From Sinotaia quadrata (Eukaryota; Mollusca; Gastropoda; Architaenioglossa; Viviparidae), in contig CM054178.1 in assembly GCA_028829895.1 (NCBI GenBank), positions 91,607,058 through 91,671,057 on the forward strand: a DNA stretch of 64,000 nucleotides, read 5' to 3'. Every line of letters begins with the position of its first letter. The first letter of the stretch is position 1. This document shows positions 34,466 through 48,400 of this stretch, in pieces. A program made the translations under genes and the position numbers. The notes beneath the pieces are model-generated. The model did not search any database. It saw only the letters and a program-made list of their open reading frames with translations, and was not told where the DNA came from.

Positions 34466-35374
34466 TATAAATATTAGAAATCAGGAGTATCTAAATGCCT
34501 CCATTGAGCTATAAATAGCTCATAGCCCTCTGGTTATAGATGTATCAGACTGCCGAGTCTGGCCAGTTATGAAACTGCCGCTGTATATCGTGTGGCAGTT
34601 TTGATAAAGCAAGGTAGTGTCACGCTAGTAAAATATTGTTATACTATACTGCAGCGTCACACTCAACAGTCGTTTTCTCCGAACTATCAATTACACTTCC
34701 GGGGACGCACAACGTCGAGTGCGTTTAAATGAACAGAGCCGATTAATAAAATACAAAACTGTCTTCACGGGTTTTCTTTTGATCTTTCGTTTGCATGTAA
34801 ACTTTTGCTGGTGTGCTGTCACTTAATTTAAAATAATGCTCTCGGTAACAGTATGGTTGTATTTATTTTCAAGCATTCTGCTAAGTGTGTGTAAAAGGGG
34901 GAGTGGGCGGAGTCAGGGAACGATAACTCTCATGGTAGAATACTACTGTGTAACTGGTTCGTAAAGCTAAAAGATAGTCCGTGAGCGGTAGACCTCAGCC
35001 CTTAACTACAAAGGGAGTTAATATGTTCCCATGTCTTTCGCAAGGGTTTCATGCGCCCTAGGCGAGACTTAGTATCTGCACCCCTGTTGTATTCTGTACC
35101 ATCTATTTACTATCTATCCATAATTAGAGCTAACTCGATTTGATATAAACAAAGCGCCGATATATAGGTTTCTATGGGAACATGCCATTTCTTTATTTAG
35201 AAATCACTATATATTTTTTTTAAACCACTAGAAAATAACATTTAATTTTGTAGGAATGTGTCCCTAGGACTTGGGCGATCGCTTTGGTCCGCCTAGTTGG
35301 CAGAATGGCCATGGTTTTTCGTCTTTCTTATTGGATGTTTCATTCGATTTGGGATTTCACGTCCGCGTTCATAT

Positions 35375-36250
35375 TTCGAGATTTGAGTGTGGAGTGCGTG
35401 GGGAGAGTGAAGATATGAGTGTGGAGAGAGTGTTGATTTGAGTGTGGAGTGTGGAATAGGTGGTGATTGGAGTGTGAAGAGATTGATGATTTGAATGTGA
35501 TGTGTGTGGTGATTTGAGTGTGATGATTTGATGTGGAGTGTGTAGAGAGCGTGATTATTTGAGTGTGGAGAGAGTGATGATTTGAGTGTGGTGTGTGGGG
35601 ACAGAATGATTTGAGTGTGGAGAGAGAGGTGATTTAAGTGTGGAGAGTGTGATGATTTAAGTGTGGTGATATGAGTGTGTGATGAGTGTGGAATATGTGG
35701 AGTGATGATTTGAGTGTGGAGTGTGGTGTGTGGTGAGAGTGATGATTTGAGTGTGGAGTGTGGTGAGAGTGATGATTTGAGTGTGGAGAGAGTGATTTGA
35801 GTGTGGAATGTGTGGACAGAGAGATGATTTGAGTGTGGAGAGAGTGATAATTTGAGTGTGGAGATAGAGATGATTTAAGTTGGGAGTGCGCGGGTAAGAG
35901 TGATGATTTGAGTGTGAAGTGTGTGATGATTTGAATGTGTGGAGGGAGTAGTGTTTTGAGTGTACAGGGAGTAAAATGATTTATGTGTATGGGAGAGTGA
36001 AGATTTGAATGCGGGAGTGTTTATTGTACGTTGAGAATTATGTTTTGAATATGTGGGAGGGTGATGATTTGAGTATTGAGAGAAAGGGATGACTTGAGTG
36101 TGGGAGAGTGATGATTTGAGTGTGTGGGAAGAATGATGATTTGAGTGTGGAGTGTTTGAAGAGAAAGTGATGACTTGAGTGTGGAATGTGTGGAGAGAAA
36201 GTGATGACTTGAGTGTGGGAGAGTGATGATTTGAGTATGGAGGTGAGTGA
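35375..36250. repeat. Strand-asymmetric G/T-rich array, ~30 bp unit
   Basis: About 28 diverged units of GTGATGATTTGAGTGTGGAG and short GAGAGA links; cytosine is almost absent from the plus strand for ~870 bases. Confidence 0.9.
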
Positions 36251-36924
36251 AGATTACTGGGAGTACGGCCTACTCAGTCCTATTGGTAACTGTCAAAGGG
36301 TCAATTAGCGTGCACGACGATTAGGACACGTCTCCGACTTTTGTCCCAACCGACGAACGAAACACAAAGATCACCACCTTCACCTGTATGTTTGGGTTTT
36401 TTGTTTTTGTTTTTCTTTTTACCCCAAACGAGGAATCGAACACCACTCGTTTAAGTTAGATATTAGTTCCTACCTTCTGCCTGTCTCCCACTACAGTTCC
36501 CGACTCTCTATCTCCAGCAAACATGGACCTTCCATTTCCCAGCTGTCTTGAACACCATCACTCATGTGCATAGTACCACCTATCACCTCCACCCACCCCC
36601 GACCCAGACACGAGTGCCGACGAGTACCGGTTGAGAGTGGACACAACTTGCACGTAAAAGACATGTATAAGTGGACTGTAAATACGGCAGATTGTCATTT
36701 GTACGCCTTAGGAATGAGGAAGTACATTTCTACCCGACCTTTTATCAGTGAGAGTTTATGAGGTTTTGATTGAGTGTAGGGGGCGCTTCCGGCTTCCGCG
36801 GTTTATGAGGCAGGTAACGTACGGAACTATAACAGCGCGCGCGAGTATTGACGCATGAAGAACCCTTTTCCCGTTGTCTGGAAAGACAATGTCTCTCCCA
36901 TGAAACATCGGATTTAGACGAAAA

Positions 36925-36995
36925 AATCAGTATTAGGTGATAAATCAGTATTAGGTGATAAATCAGTATTAAGTGATAAATCAGTATTAAGTGAT
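36925..36995. repeat. Minisatellite, 18 bp unit
   Basis: Four units of AAATCAGTATTAGGTGAT. Confidence 0.92.
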
Positions 36996-38814
36996 AGTTA
37001 GAACACAGACAAAAGATATATCTGTATTTATTAGTAGAACAGACTTAGAAATCTTCTCTTTCAAAACATGTCACTAGCACCTTGGTGTTTTTCATTGCGC
37101 TCATAGACATTAGGCTTATTGAGTATATATTCTGGACCACTAGCCTTAACAGAGAAGTTAGAAAAGTCACCATCTAATTTTGAGTAGTCAAGTGAAGATA
37201 GACCAAAACGGATTAATTTCACGTCTAGTTTTGACCAACACCCTGTTATGTGGTTATCTAACTTTTAGATTTACGTCATCGTGAACACATTATGGGTAGG
37301 TGATACGTGTTGACAGAATGTGGGTGTACAAGATGAAAGAAAGTCATAAATTTGACATAGTTCTAATGTATTCTTGAATCCTATTGATTAATAAAGTTAC
37401 ATAGTTGTTATGTATTCTTGAATCCTAGTGGTGAATAAAGTTAGTTAAGGTGGAGGGTGGGCAAAGTCTCTTGTATGAGAACAATCGTTTTTAACCCCAA
37501 GATTTTATTCTTTTCAAACGTAATCCTCGGGAATGAGAGTCGCTCCTGGTGATAGCTGCAAATTTCTTAAAGGAACCAAAAATGGACCATTGGCCGATAA
37601 AGGTAAAAACTTTTTTTTTACTTGTGTGAATGGTTAAGATTTTTATATTTGTTAAGGTCGATGATTCTTGTATCCTGCTTATAGCGCGAAAATGTTAAGG
37701 ACGCCGATGATGATTATGACGATGACTATGATGATGATGTGTGTCTTCTTGTCTTCTGCATTCATCGCCATTTGTACAAATTCACAAAACGAGACACACA
37801 GGTTCTTTGTTATAGTGATCGTTTTATTTTTTATAAAACGCCATCTCTGGACTGAAGGAAACAATTAAATGGTACAAGTCAAACGGCAAATGACCAAGTC
37901 CACGACACAGTATATATAAAATGTATATCTGTTACAATGCATACAAGTTCATTGACACCACAATAATAATGATACCATCTCCTACCCTAACCTCTAGATA
38001 AATAAGTTTTTCTCCACACTATACTACAAGTCTAATCACAATCTAACCTAAACTACTCACCCTAACTGTCGGCCCTAAGGCTAGGGGTCCTGTTACTCCT
38101 ATTATACTCTCATCTTGTCTGTCTGTCCGTTATTTTCCCCTCTTTTGTACTAATAAAACTAGTGCATATTTTTGTTTTAGCTGTAGTCATTGTTTTGTGC
38201 ACAGCAAGCAGTCCCTACCTACTCTTCATCTACTCACTAGAAGAGAAAATCAGTATTGCCAGAGTGTAGAAAAGACAAGGAGCTGCTAATTCATGTTAGT
38301 AGTCGATCTCTAGTTAGTAAAAATGATAATTATGTGGGTAGAAGGGACACTCCAGGAAAGAAGACCCAGACACTGGGGTTCATTCTAAGGGTAAACCATG
38401 TAAATTTCAGTTCCTCCTCATATTGCAGGACGCACCTTAGTCCAATAGAGTGAGTATGACACATCCACCAATGATGCTTCATAAGCAAAAAGCATATTAT
38501 TCTTGAATGACATATTCATTTGCATAAAAAAATGAACTAAAGAGAGTACTGGTGTCACTTTGTTCATTTAATATATTTATATTAGGTTAAGACAATGTTA
38601 GAAAAACAAGGATACAGTTCATCATGCTACTGCTAAAGAGGAAGAAAACAGGGACTCATTAGTTATTATGGATCTGTCCCTTTTGCTTTCAACAAACTCC
38701 AGTGCTGGCGTTACACAGCAAATGTCTACTTTTAGGCATCCAGTGCCAATCCTCAAACTTTAAGTATCATATTTTGCAATCCAAATAATTACAGTAATAA
38801 ATCCGCAGCCAGTC

Positions 38815-39180
38815 AGTGCCAATCCACAAATGTTATGTGTCTATATACTGCAATACTTGACACATTTTGCAGTAAACTGATTGATTGAGTGGTTGTCTGG
38901 TATGACAAATATTTTGCATCTATGTACTTCAATACTCGGCACATTTTGCAGTGGACTGATGAACTGAGTGGTCCTGTCTGGTACAACAAATATGTGTCTA
39001 TGTACTGCAATACCTGTCACATTTTGCAGTGGACTGATGAACTGAGTGGTTCTGTCCGGTACTACAAATGTTATGTGTCTATGTACTGCAATACTTGGCA
39101 CATTTTACAGTGATCAATGAGTTGTCCTGTCCAGTAGGACAAATGTTAAGTGCCTCTGTACTGCAATACTTGGCATATTA
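38815..39180. repeat. Tandem repeat, ~78 bp unit
   Basis: Four to five units with GTGTCTATGTACTGCAATAC and CACATTTTGCAGTGGACTGA, just downstream of the ZNHIT2 stop codon on the gene strand. Confidence 0.92.
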
Positions 39181-39350
39181 ATGGAGTAAGACACTGATAT
39201 GAATATGAATGGGCCTGTTTGATACTACAGCAGTTTTAGTACATGCACATGAAATGTTATCCTTGCTGGTTACTGCATTTGAAAATGTTTTAACTATCAT
39301 CCTACTTCTCATTACACCAGTTTTGATTTAAGATGTTCTTTACTCCTGTG

Positions 39351-39469
39351 TTATTCTAGCTCTTGAACCAAGGGGCTATGGGAATTAGGTTTCAGTTTTC
39401 CTGCTTTTCTGTGTTCTTCCACAGCAGTCTTGAGTGCTTCTGTTTCGGCAGACTCCATCTTAAGGCATT
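39351..39469 (-). CDS. ZNHIT2: ZNHIT2 last coding exon
   Basis: Acceptor TTAATGTCAG|AATGCC, stop TAA at 39353-39351. The C-terminus SPLVQELE parallels RTLIEELPS of human ZNHIT2. The 3' UTR would run into a ~78-bp tandem array at 38815-39180. Confidence 0.83.
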
Positions 39470-42400
39470 CTGACATTAATAAAAAAAAATATTAGTAGAA
39501 CCTCAAGAAAATGAATGGCTATAAAATATTAGTTCTGTATCAATTTCACAAGAGCTACAACTATGTTAGGGAAAAATTTATTATGTTCAACATAATCATT
39601 TATGATTGACAATAAATTGAAAGTTGCTCCTTTGAGAAAAGTTTGCACAGATATTTTCAAAAAGGGGATCTGAATGAAATTATTACTTTTTAAAATGACT
39701 TTTCCCCATTAAATAACATTTTATCAACAAATTTCCAATTATTTCTGCACAAGTATTTTTGTTGATTATTATTAACCATTCATTTATTCTTGCCCAAATA
39801 TGTCAGATGACAGTTTGTCAACAAAGTACTAGAGTATGCATGTGTGCGTGTGTGTGTGTGTGTGTGTGTGAACAGTTCCTTTCCATTTGATAAATCAAAT
39901 TCTTGAAATCTATTCATATATTGAATATTATGGCAACCAGAGAGACCAAATTATATAGGTATAAATGAAAAACATCAAACTAACTCTGACCTAATTCAAG
40001 GTTAAGTTCCACAGCTAAGGAAGCCAGACAGGCGCCAAAGTGCTTGGCCCAGCTAATGAAGAAGATGATTTTTTTTTTTGCTCTAAAGAGTTCTTGCTGA
40101 AAAGATGAATTTGGACTGATGCTATCTTTAAGAAGCTGCTGTTTTTCTGGCAGTTGAATTGCTACAGAGGATACAACAACAAGAAAAAAGGCATGCAATG
40201 ACAACAAGAATCAATGATTGCCAGCTAAAAGTGCATGTTGAATTGTTAAAGATGATATAACAGAAGCATATGATAATAACAAGAATCAATGAATGACATA
40301 GTAAAATGAAAATTTAAATGCATGAAGTGTGATGTGCAAAATTATCACAATATACAAAACATTTATAATTACAGTGAAATCTTTTGGTACCAAAATGCAA
40401 GCATTGCATAAGTTTTGTTTTAAATGATTATTGTTTTAATCTTACTTCACTGATAAAACATTTTTAGATTGTAACTCTGAATAAAGGAACACTCATATCA
40501 ATGTTAGAACAATGAGTATCATTTGGGTGTGATACCTCATTATGTGTAGATAATTAATTTCTAACTCAATAATTTGAATTAGTGGTATTTTGGTTGGGAT
40601 AGCTTGCTATGTGTAGATAATTAATTTCTAACTCAGTAATTTGAATTAGTAGTATTTAGGTTGGGATAGCTTGCTATGTGTAAATAATTTCTAGCTCAGT
40701 AATTTGAATTAGTAGTATTTAGGTTGGGATAGCTTGTTATGTGTAAATAATTTCTAACTCAATAATTTGAATTAGTAGTATTTAGGTTGGGATAGCTTGA
40801 TATATGTAAATAATTTTTAACTCAGTATTTTGAATTACTTAGTGGTATTTAAGTTATGATAGTTCACTATGCATAGATAATTTCATTTGCAGTTTAGCAT
40901 TTTGAATAATTGAGTAACATTTTCTATTTTGAATATATCTGAAAAAAACTGCACCATGCAGAAATGCCAAGAAAGCTAACTAGACAGACCTCAAAACGTT
41001 AAAAAACCCACTTTCAAATGAAACCTGGGAATTAGTAGTTGATCAAAGAAAAACTGAAAAAAATAATGATCCCATTTCTCAATGATTAAAAAAATAGTAT
41101 TTGAAAAAATAATATTAAAATATTTACATTAAGAACATAATTATTAAGAAAAATTGAGCCTAAATGTGAAATTGTGTTCCAAAATAACTTTATTTCATGC
41201 GTAACAATAATTCTGAAAACACAAGCATGGACAAAGCAGGCCTTAAATTTGTCACTCAAAATTACAAAATACAGACCTTTCTTGAACTCTCTGCTAGCAG
41301 TTTTCAGCAAGACAGCCAAGTCTGACAGTGCTGACAAGATCAATGTAAGTGAAGAGTTCTGATTTCCAGAGATTAAATTAATCACATCTCCAATCAGCAC
41401 CACTGGAAATGATGGCTGTACTATGAAAACATCTTTGCCCTGGACAAGCAGTGGTATAGATGACCACAGCATATTTCACATATTACTAAGTATAAGAAAG
41501 TACATATATAGAAAATAACCCAACTCAACAACTATTGACAAACAGGAAGTCCTTCTACATGCATAACAATGATTCAGATAATGACCTTTTCATGTAAAAT
41601 ATCACCTTCAACCAAGATACCAATGTTTGTTCCCCATAAAGCCCCATTTTAATTTGGTTGCTGAACATTTTTTGCGAACAAGATGTTTCAAATAACATCT
41701 TACCTATATACCAATGGCCATTTACCATGATAGTGATTTTTTCCAAATGTTGACAAAGAATTTTTGCATGTTTAAGTTGGCTTTGATAATAAGTTTTGCA
41801 AAGAATTTTTGCATGTTTAGTTGGCTTGGCATTTCCATTTGAAAGTCAGATGTATTCAATGTTTAGTGTCTTTGATAATAAGTTTTGCAAAGAATTTTTG
41901 CATGTTTAGTTGGCTTGGCATTTCCATTTGAAAGTCAGATGTATTCAAATTTAGTATGTCTTTGATAATAAATTTTGATTTGTAATTTAAGTCATTGCAC
42001 TGAAAACGAGAATTAGTGACAGGAAAATTGTGAGAGAGAAGTGAAAATAGTTGTTTAAAAAGGCAGAGATTATAAATATAACTCAGATAAATAAAAAATT
42101 TGCAATACCAATGAATCTCCCCTCAAAAAAAAAAAAAAAAAATCTTTAGCAGTTATAAATCTTTGTTTTATTTGTATCAGAAAACACGATTTTCAATTCT
42201 TTAGCAGTGATAAATCTTTGTTCTATTTGCATCACTTAAAACTCAACTTTCAGTTCTTCAGCAGTAATAAATCTATATTTAATATGTATCGCTTAAAACC
42301 CAACTTTTAATTCTTTAGCATTAATAAATCTTTCTTTTATTTGTATCACTTAAAACCCAGGTTTTAGTTCTTTAACAGTAATAGATCTTTGTTTATTTGT

Positions 42401-45400
42401 TCATTTGTGTCACTGAAAACCTACCTTTCAATTCTTTATCAGTAATAAATCTTTTTTATTTTACCACTTAAAACTACTTCATAATAATTTTTTTAATGGT
42501 TGTGCTGATGCTCACAATGGGCAAAGAGCACTAGCAGTGTATGGACAAATCTATTTAGCATATTTGTTGTTGAAATGCATTCAAAATACGAGAATATCAG
42601 AATCAAAGCATCAACAACAACAATGGAGGAAAAGTCACTTAGTAAAATTACCAAAGAACTATTTCATAAACTTACCTTCTATAGCAGCGTTTTACATGTT
42701 TGTGTAAATTTACTGACTGTGAGAGTGCACAGGCTTATCTATCTACCCATACTGTATCATAACAAGAACTTTACACAGCCAATATATGTCCAAAAATAAC
42801 CCAGCAGATAGCTGCCAGTCCACACACTGAGCATACTGCATGGAACATTTATCTGCATCACTTGGACATGTGACTATAACTACCTTAGACATAAGGTCAC
42901 AGTGACTACCAGACATAAGTCAGCAATGACTACCACTATTCCAGACAAAATCAATCACACGGAATGAGATGGCTAATGGCTAATCCCTAACGGAGACATA
43001 AGGTCACAGTGACTATCAGACATAAGTCAAAAATGACTACCACTATTCCAGACAAAATCAATCACACCGAATGAGATGGTTAATGGCTAATCCCTAACTG
43101 AGACATAATCAGATAAATATGAATAGGTTAAGTTTTGCTCTGCTTTGGATGTTGTTCTGTCTTTGATTAAAGAAACCAAAAAAACCCACACACCTTTTGA
43201 ATATCTTGTAGCACTAATTGAATGGCATCCTTCACATCACTGCAAGTTCTGTTCTCTCTCAGCACTGCACATACTTGAAAAATACCCTAACAGACAACAT
43301 AGCACTGCAATGAATATTCAAATTAATACTCATCTTAAGGCAAGATTACTACATGTAAAGCAGGCAAATAAATGTTTTTGGTACAGGAAACAAGTATCAA
43401 GTATTAGTTTTCAATATAATTTTAGTTTTTTATTTTATTAATTTTGATAGGAATGAAAATAGGCACTATCTGAAAATTATCATCCCAATGAAAAATTTCT
43501 GAAACATTAGTTTTATTTTCATCCAGAGCATAAGCTTAAAGAAATCTTAAGCATCGTGACTTGTAAGCTAAATTATTTTTAATTTAGAAAGAGTTCTGTT
43601 TCTAAAAAAAAATAAAACATAACAGTCAAACCCATGAAAATTACCATAAACTTTAAACTTTTAAAAATGTTCAAAAACATACTGCAGTCAACCTTTGCCT
43701 ATGAAAAACATTTTAATGGTATGTCAGTCAAAAGCATGTATACCACACAGGGACAATTAAATCCACTTGAAAGAGGACTTGTGTGCTGAATATCAGTGCC
43801 AAAACTTGTTTTGAGGAAAATACATTTAAAGGGTAATATATAAGTTCAATGATCTTCATTTATAAAAATTAGCTTTTGATCACACATTATATGTGAAATG
43901 TATAATTAATATAATAATATAACATAATCATGAAAATTATTTTTAAATGTTAATGTCTTTATAGATGTAATTTAATAATTTATTGTTTTTACAGTTTTTC
44001 TATTACAGTGTACTCTTACTAATCCAGCCTCTGGGTGTGACATAAAAGAGGCGGGGTTACACTTCTTATGGAAAGTTGCTTCCTCCTCCCAAGTGAGAAC
44101 AATGGAGTGATGAAAAAAAGATGAAAGTGATGAGGAAAAGGATGCCACAGAAACAGAGAGCATGAAGGTTTATGCTAGTAAAGTGATTTCATGACAAAGC
44201 ATTTAACAATCACTCACGTGCAGTACCAACGTAATGCTAGTTAAGTGATTTCATGAGAAAGCATGCTGGTGATGAGCATTCTCATTAAAGCAGACAAAAA
44301 TCTGTGACATGTTTTCAAAGTGAATGTACTGAGTAGAAAAAGCAAGCTTTCTTCTGTGCTGTATTACATTTCTTTTACTGTATACATATTATTCTGTATA
44401 ATGTTATGAACAGATCATTTCTTTTACTGTATACATTTTATACTGTATTGATATGAACAGATCATTTCTTTTACTGTATACATACTATACTGTGTTCATA
44501 TGAAAAGATCATTTCATTGTAAACTGATAGGAGTATTTTTTTTTTAGCATTATCATATGTTTGTCTCTTATTTGTTTTTTTAAAAGTACTATACACAGTA
44601 AACTTGTAAGTCGTAACATTAAATTTAATAAAGAATTAAATTAAAATCTTTTATTCAATCTCAGTGGGATTACTCTGTGCAAGGCCAGATTAGCAAGAGT
44701 TTACTATATTTCATATTTGATTTTCTGTCATTACTTATTACATCTTGAATTATGTAATATTCACAAATATAACTGATTATTTTAAAGATGCTTTGCTTAA
44801 TTTATATGATTTAAAAGTGTAAATGTTGATTAAAAGTGACAAATTGTATAAATTTTGTGCTAATGTTTGTGTAATATGTAACAATCAGAACCAGAAACAA
44901 AATATGAGTTTTCACATTATCTCATTCACTGCAGTGTAGTTCACTTCATTATAATTTATCTTGGTAATGTAACTCTGTACTGATAATAAATTAACACATC
45001 TTGATGCCCAGAAATAATTATCTGAGGTGGCATACATGTTTGCAAATAATTCTGTGATTCTTGATCAGCTTTACTGCTTTAGTACAAAAGCCAGCCCTTG
45101 TATTTGCCTCATAAGTACTCTTCAGGAACAATAGTTCAAGAAAATTATAATTATATTAAATGTATATGTTACCATGCTGACAAATGTAATAGTCTGATAT
45201 GTTTTTAAAGGTTTGTTAGTTAGTCAATATTTTAATGAATTACAAATAACACAGTTTGCAATGAATTACAATTCCTTCAGAGTAATAATTCAGAGTTGAT
45301 AATCCAAGGAAAATATTCTATAAAATATCTTTAATGTGAGCCAAATATGATTTTTACTTAGATTATTTATATTTGCCAAAATGACACCTTAATGTGAGCC

Positions 45401-48400
45401 AAATATGATTTTTACTTAGATTATTTATATTTGCCAAAATGACACCTACAAACATGTTACTATAATTAATTTTCAAAATGCAATTTGTCTGCTAATCTCA
45501 CAGGTACCACATGGCCAGTAAAATTTGCACTGAATACTGAGAATTGACTTTTAATGTAACAATTGTGTATGGAAATATTTCGCTTTAACAAAGCTGCCTT
45601 TTATTTATTGGAGTTCATTATATCTATGAAAAAAATTCTAAAAATCTTTGTGAATACATGGTGCACAAGCTGGCACCATAGTTACTGACTATTTCAACTG
45701 AAGAGGTTGAGTCTTTCCAAGGTTTGACACAATATCTACTTTTGTAGAGATAAAATCATAGGTCATAAGAGCTGTAATGAAACAGAATGGTTAATATACA
45801 AGTATGAATCCGTATGGTTAATAATGAAGGGGAGATAATGCTCTTTATTTTAATGTGCCATGATCACGCATCTATTACAAATAATGGTAGTAGTTTGTGA
45901 ACGTGCAAATTTTGAGCAATTTTTTTTACTTGATAAATACACTTTTAAACACAGATAAAAATAACTTTATTTGCATACAAAAACAAATTTTTAATAAAAA
46001 AACATCCAAATTTGAAATATATATATATATGCCACATGTCAAAAGTGATTAATAGTAAAAATAAACACTAACATTGAAATTATTGTGCTTTAGTTGCTTT
46101 GCTGATTATTTTAAATTTTCAGTCACTGCTTTTCATCTGTGCGTCTTTTAAATCCCTCAAAGTCATGGATAATTTCCCACTAAAATCTGCCATTACTTAA
46201 GATTGTAATCTACTGAAATCCTGAGAAGTCTTGGATAATTTCACCACACTTATTTCTGATTCAAATACTAAGACCTTTAATTTGAACTCATGTCTTGAAA
46301 ATTAGAAAAATACAATTTATGGGGACTCATTCAAAGAGACATAATTAATCAGGTGGAAATTTCTGCTCCATAGGTTAATTTTGGTGAATCATATTTATTG
46401 AATGATGCCTTCAGTCATGGATTTCATTAACTGTATTATTGAACAGTTAGCTGAGTGAATCATCCTATTAATCACATACCTCTGCACTTTCCACAGGTGA
46501 GTCATGATGGCAGCCATTAAACAGACGTGTAACAAAAACGTATGCACCCAAAACATTGATCAAATTGTGCTTTACATCAGAAGATGGCTTGGTCTGCTGA
46601 AAATATACACTGATTCAATCAAAATATATTCAAAGGAATCATTATGTAAACATAAACTTACAATTAAAAAAAAATTGAATATTATGTTTATAATATAAAA
46701 TCAGACTATTATTGAAATCTTTGCTTATAATTATCCATTATAAAATTTTTATTAAAATTATTATTAAATTCTATGTATTATATATATTATAAAATCAGTT
46801 ATAACTGAGTCTTTTAATCTTGGTCTTTTGCTGGGATTGTATCTAAGATTATTTCAACAAACTACAAATAATGCTTGAAGAAGTCAGAAATTTAAGGCTG
46901 TTTTTTAAATTTTGATGTTAATATTGTATCAGTCATAATTTAAAATCCAAATTATATATATATATTAAAAAAAAATTAAATCACCTTCAACAGTTGGGAA
47001 ATATCTGGAATATTGCTCAAGTGAACTGGATATCCATTTGGCAGAATTTCTTCCCCTGATATTTCTTGAATTAAACCTTGTGACTGAGAAGACAGGAAGT
47101 GCTTTATTAAAAAAACAACTTTTGAATATCTTTTAAAAAAATAGCTATGGTATTCTTATTTTTATTTACATTTAACCTCTTATAGTTTGCCAATATGTGC
47201 TTGTTAAATAATGGGTCAAAGAGTTTAATCTGTGCCTATGTTAGCTGAAACAAACAAGCAATACAAATTAGTCAGGTGAAAATATATGGATAGGTGAATG
47301 TGACTAGATGTTGGTGCAAATTTAAACAAACACAGCAGGGTTTCTCTAAAGTGGGATTCTGTGAGGGGTCCTTAGGGTTTCCCCAAGAGATTGTGATTTA
47401 AAAAAATAAGCATTATGGATATAGTAATTTTCATGCAAAGGTTCCCTGAAACCTGAAAATTATTTCAAGGGTTCCTTTTTTCTAAAAAAAGTTTAGAAAG
47501 GTTGATCTACAGTTTAGGTATGAACCAAAACACAAAACTATCACCCCTAATATTTGCCCACCTCAGTTAAAAAACAAATACCTGTGTCCACCAAGGTGTC
47601 CAGACATCCACTAGATTGGCAAGTCGTCCATCTTTCAGCATGCGAGCAAATTCCTCTCTCTCTTTTTGTGTTAGTCGGTGCCAGATTTCTCCGCCATCTT
47701 TATCTAATTATGCAGGATAAAGGGAACAAAAGTTTTTAATAAAAAATCAAACAATGACATAATAAAATGAAAACCCTGCACATTACTGATAAGGATAAGT
47801 TTACAATACAATACTAGACAGAGAACTCTTGCTTATCTACGAGATGGCAGATAAATTGGGTTGCAGATTATCTGTGCTAGCAGGATTACTTGTCACAAAA
47901 TAAAATGCAATCACGCAAGGGTGCAATAAATTTTTCTTTTTCTTTTTATGTGTTCAGACAGATAATAAATGTTTGCATTGGTTTTCTGACTGTCATAAAA
48001 AAATTTGAAGTTCAGTGAAGGAAAGAATGCAATGACGCTATTATTTATGAAATGAATGAATTATACCAAATTGTATTTTGAAATGCATTATAATATGCTT
48101 TAGAGAAAAAGAAGAATAAATAAAATTAATCTCATGTTCTTCCCTAATGGAAGCTGCAGGTGGCAGAGTTTTGTCAAGAAAACAGAATGAATGTACACTT
48201 AATTTGTAAAGTCTATATTAAGTGTATATTTCGAGGAGAACAGGACCATTAAAGTAAACACTAAACAGCGTGAGTTATTGCTCAAATTTTAAGTACTACT
48301 TCCAGGTTAACAGCAAGGGTATCATCTGTTGTAAAACAACTACTACTGCTAGACTACCAGTGCAAGTAACACTTCGAAATGCAATACTATTTTAGGGTTA

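Larger units (their letters stand above)
34466..39350. other. Intergenic region between ZNHIT2 and the TRIM-like gene
   Basis: No gene recognised. 34560-34740 has CpG-containing sequence and probably includes the TRIM-like promoter. The rest holds the TG-rich array at 35375-36250, short arrays at 36925 and 38815, and a possible SINE-like stretch around 36600-36740 (GCACGTAAAAGACATG). The open frames near 37.7 and 38.3 kb have no family motif. Confidence 0.5.

Noticed and set aside
36425..36740. Possible tRNA-derived SINE (GTTCGATTCC on the minus strand; GCACGTAAAAGACATG on the plus strand)
   Set aside because: The two signals point in opposite directions and no ends or target duplication are visible.
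37668..37868. Overlapping 61-66 codon frames on both strands
   Set aside because: Driven by a GATGAT run; no conserved motif.
45331..45448. Duplicated GTAAAAATC donors as another splice-derived array
   Set aside because: No recognised exon overlaps this duplication, so it does not belong with the three splice-site arrays.
45660..45790. Exon-like minus-strand stretch after TTTCATTACAG
   Set aside because: Open only in a phase that does not fit ZNHIT2 exon 7, and it stops within 30 codons.
46130..46260. Two similar frames reading EIIxDFxGF
   Set aside because: A local duplication of ~60 bases; neither copy fits ZNHIT2 or has splice sites.
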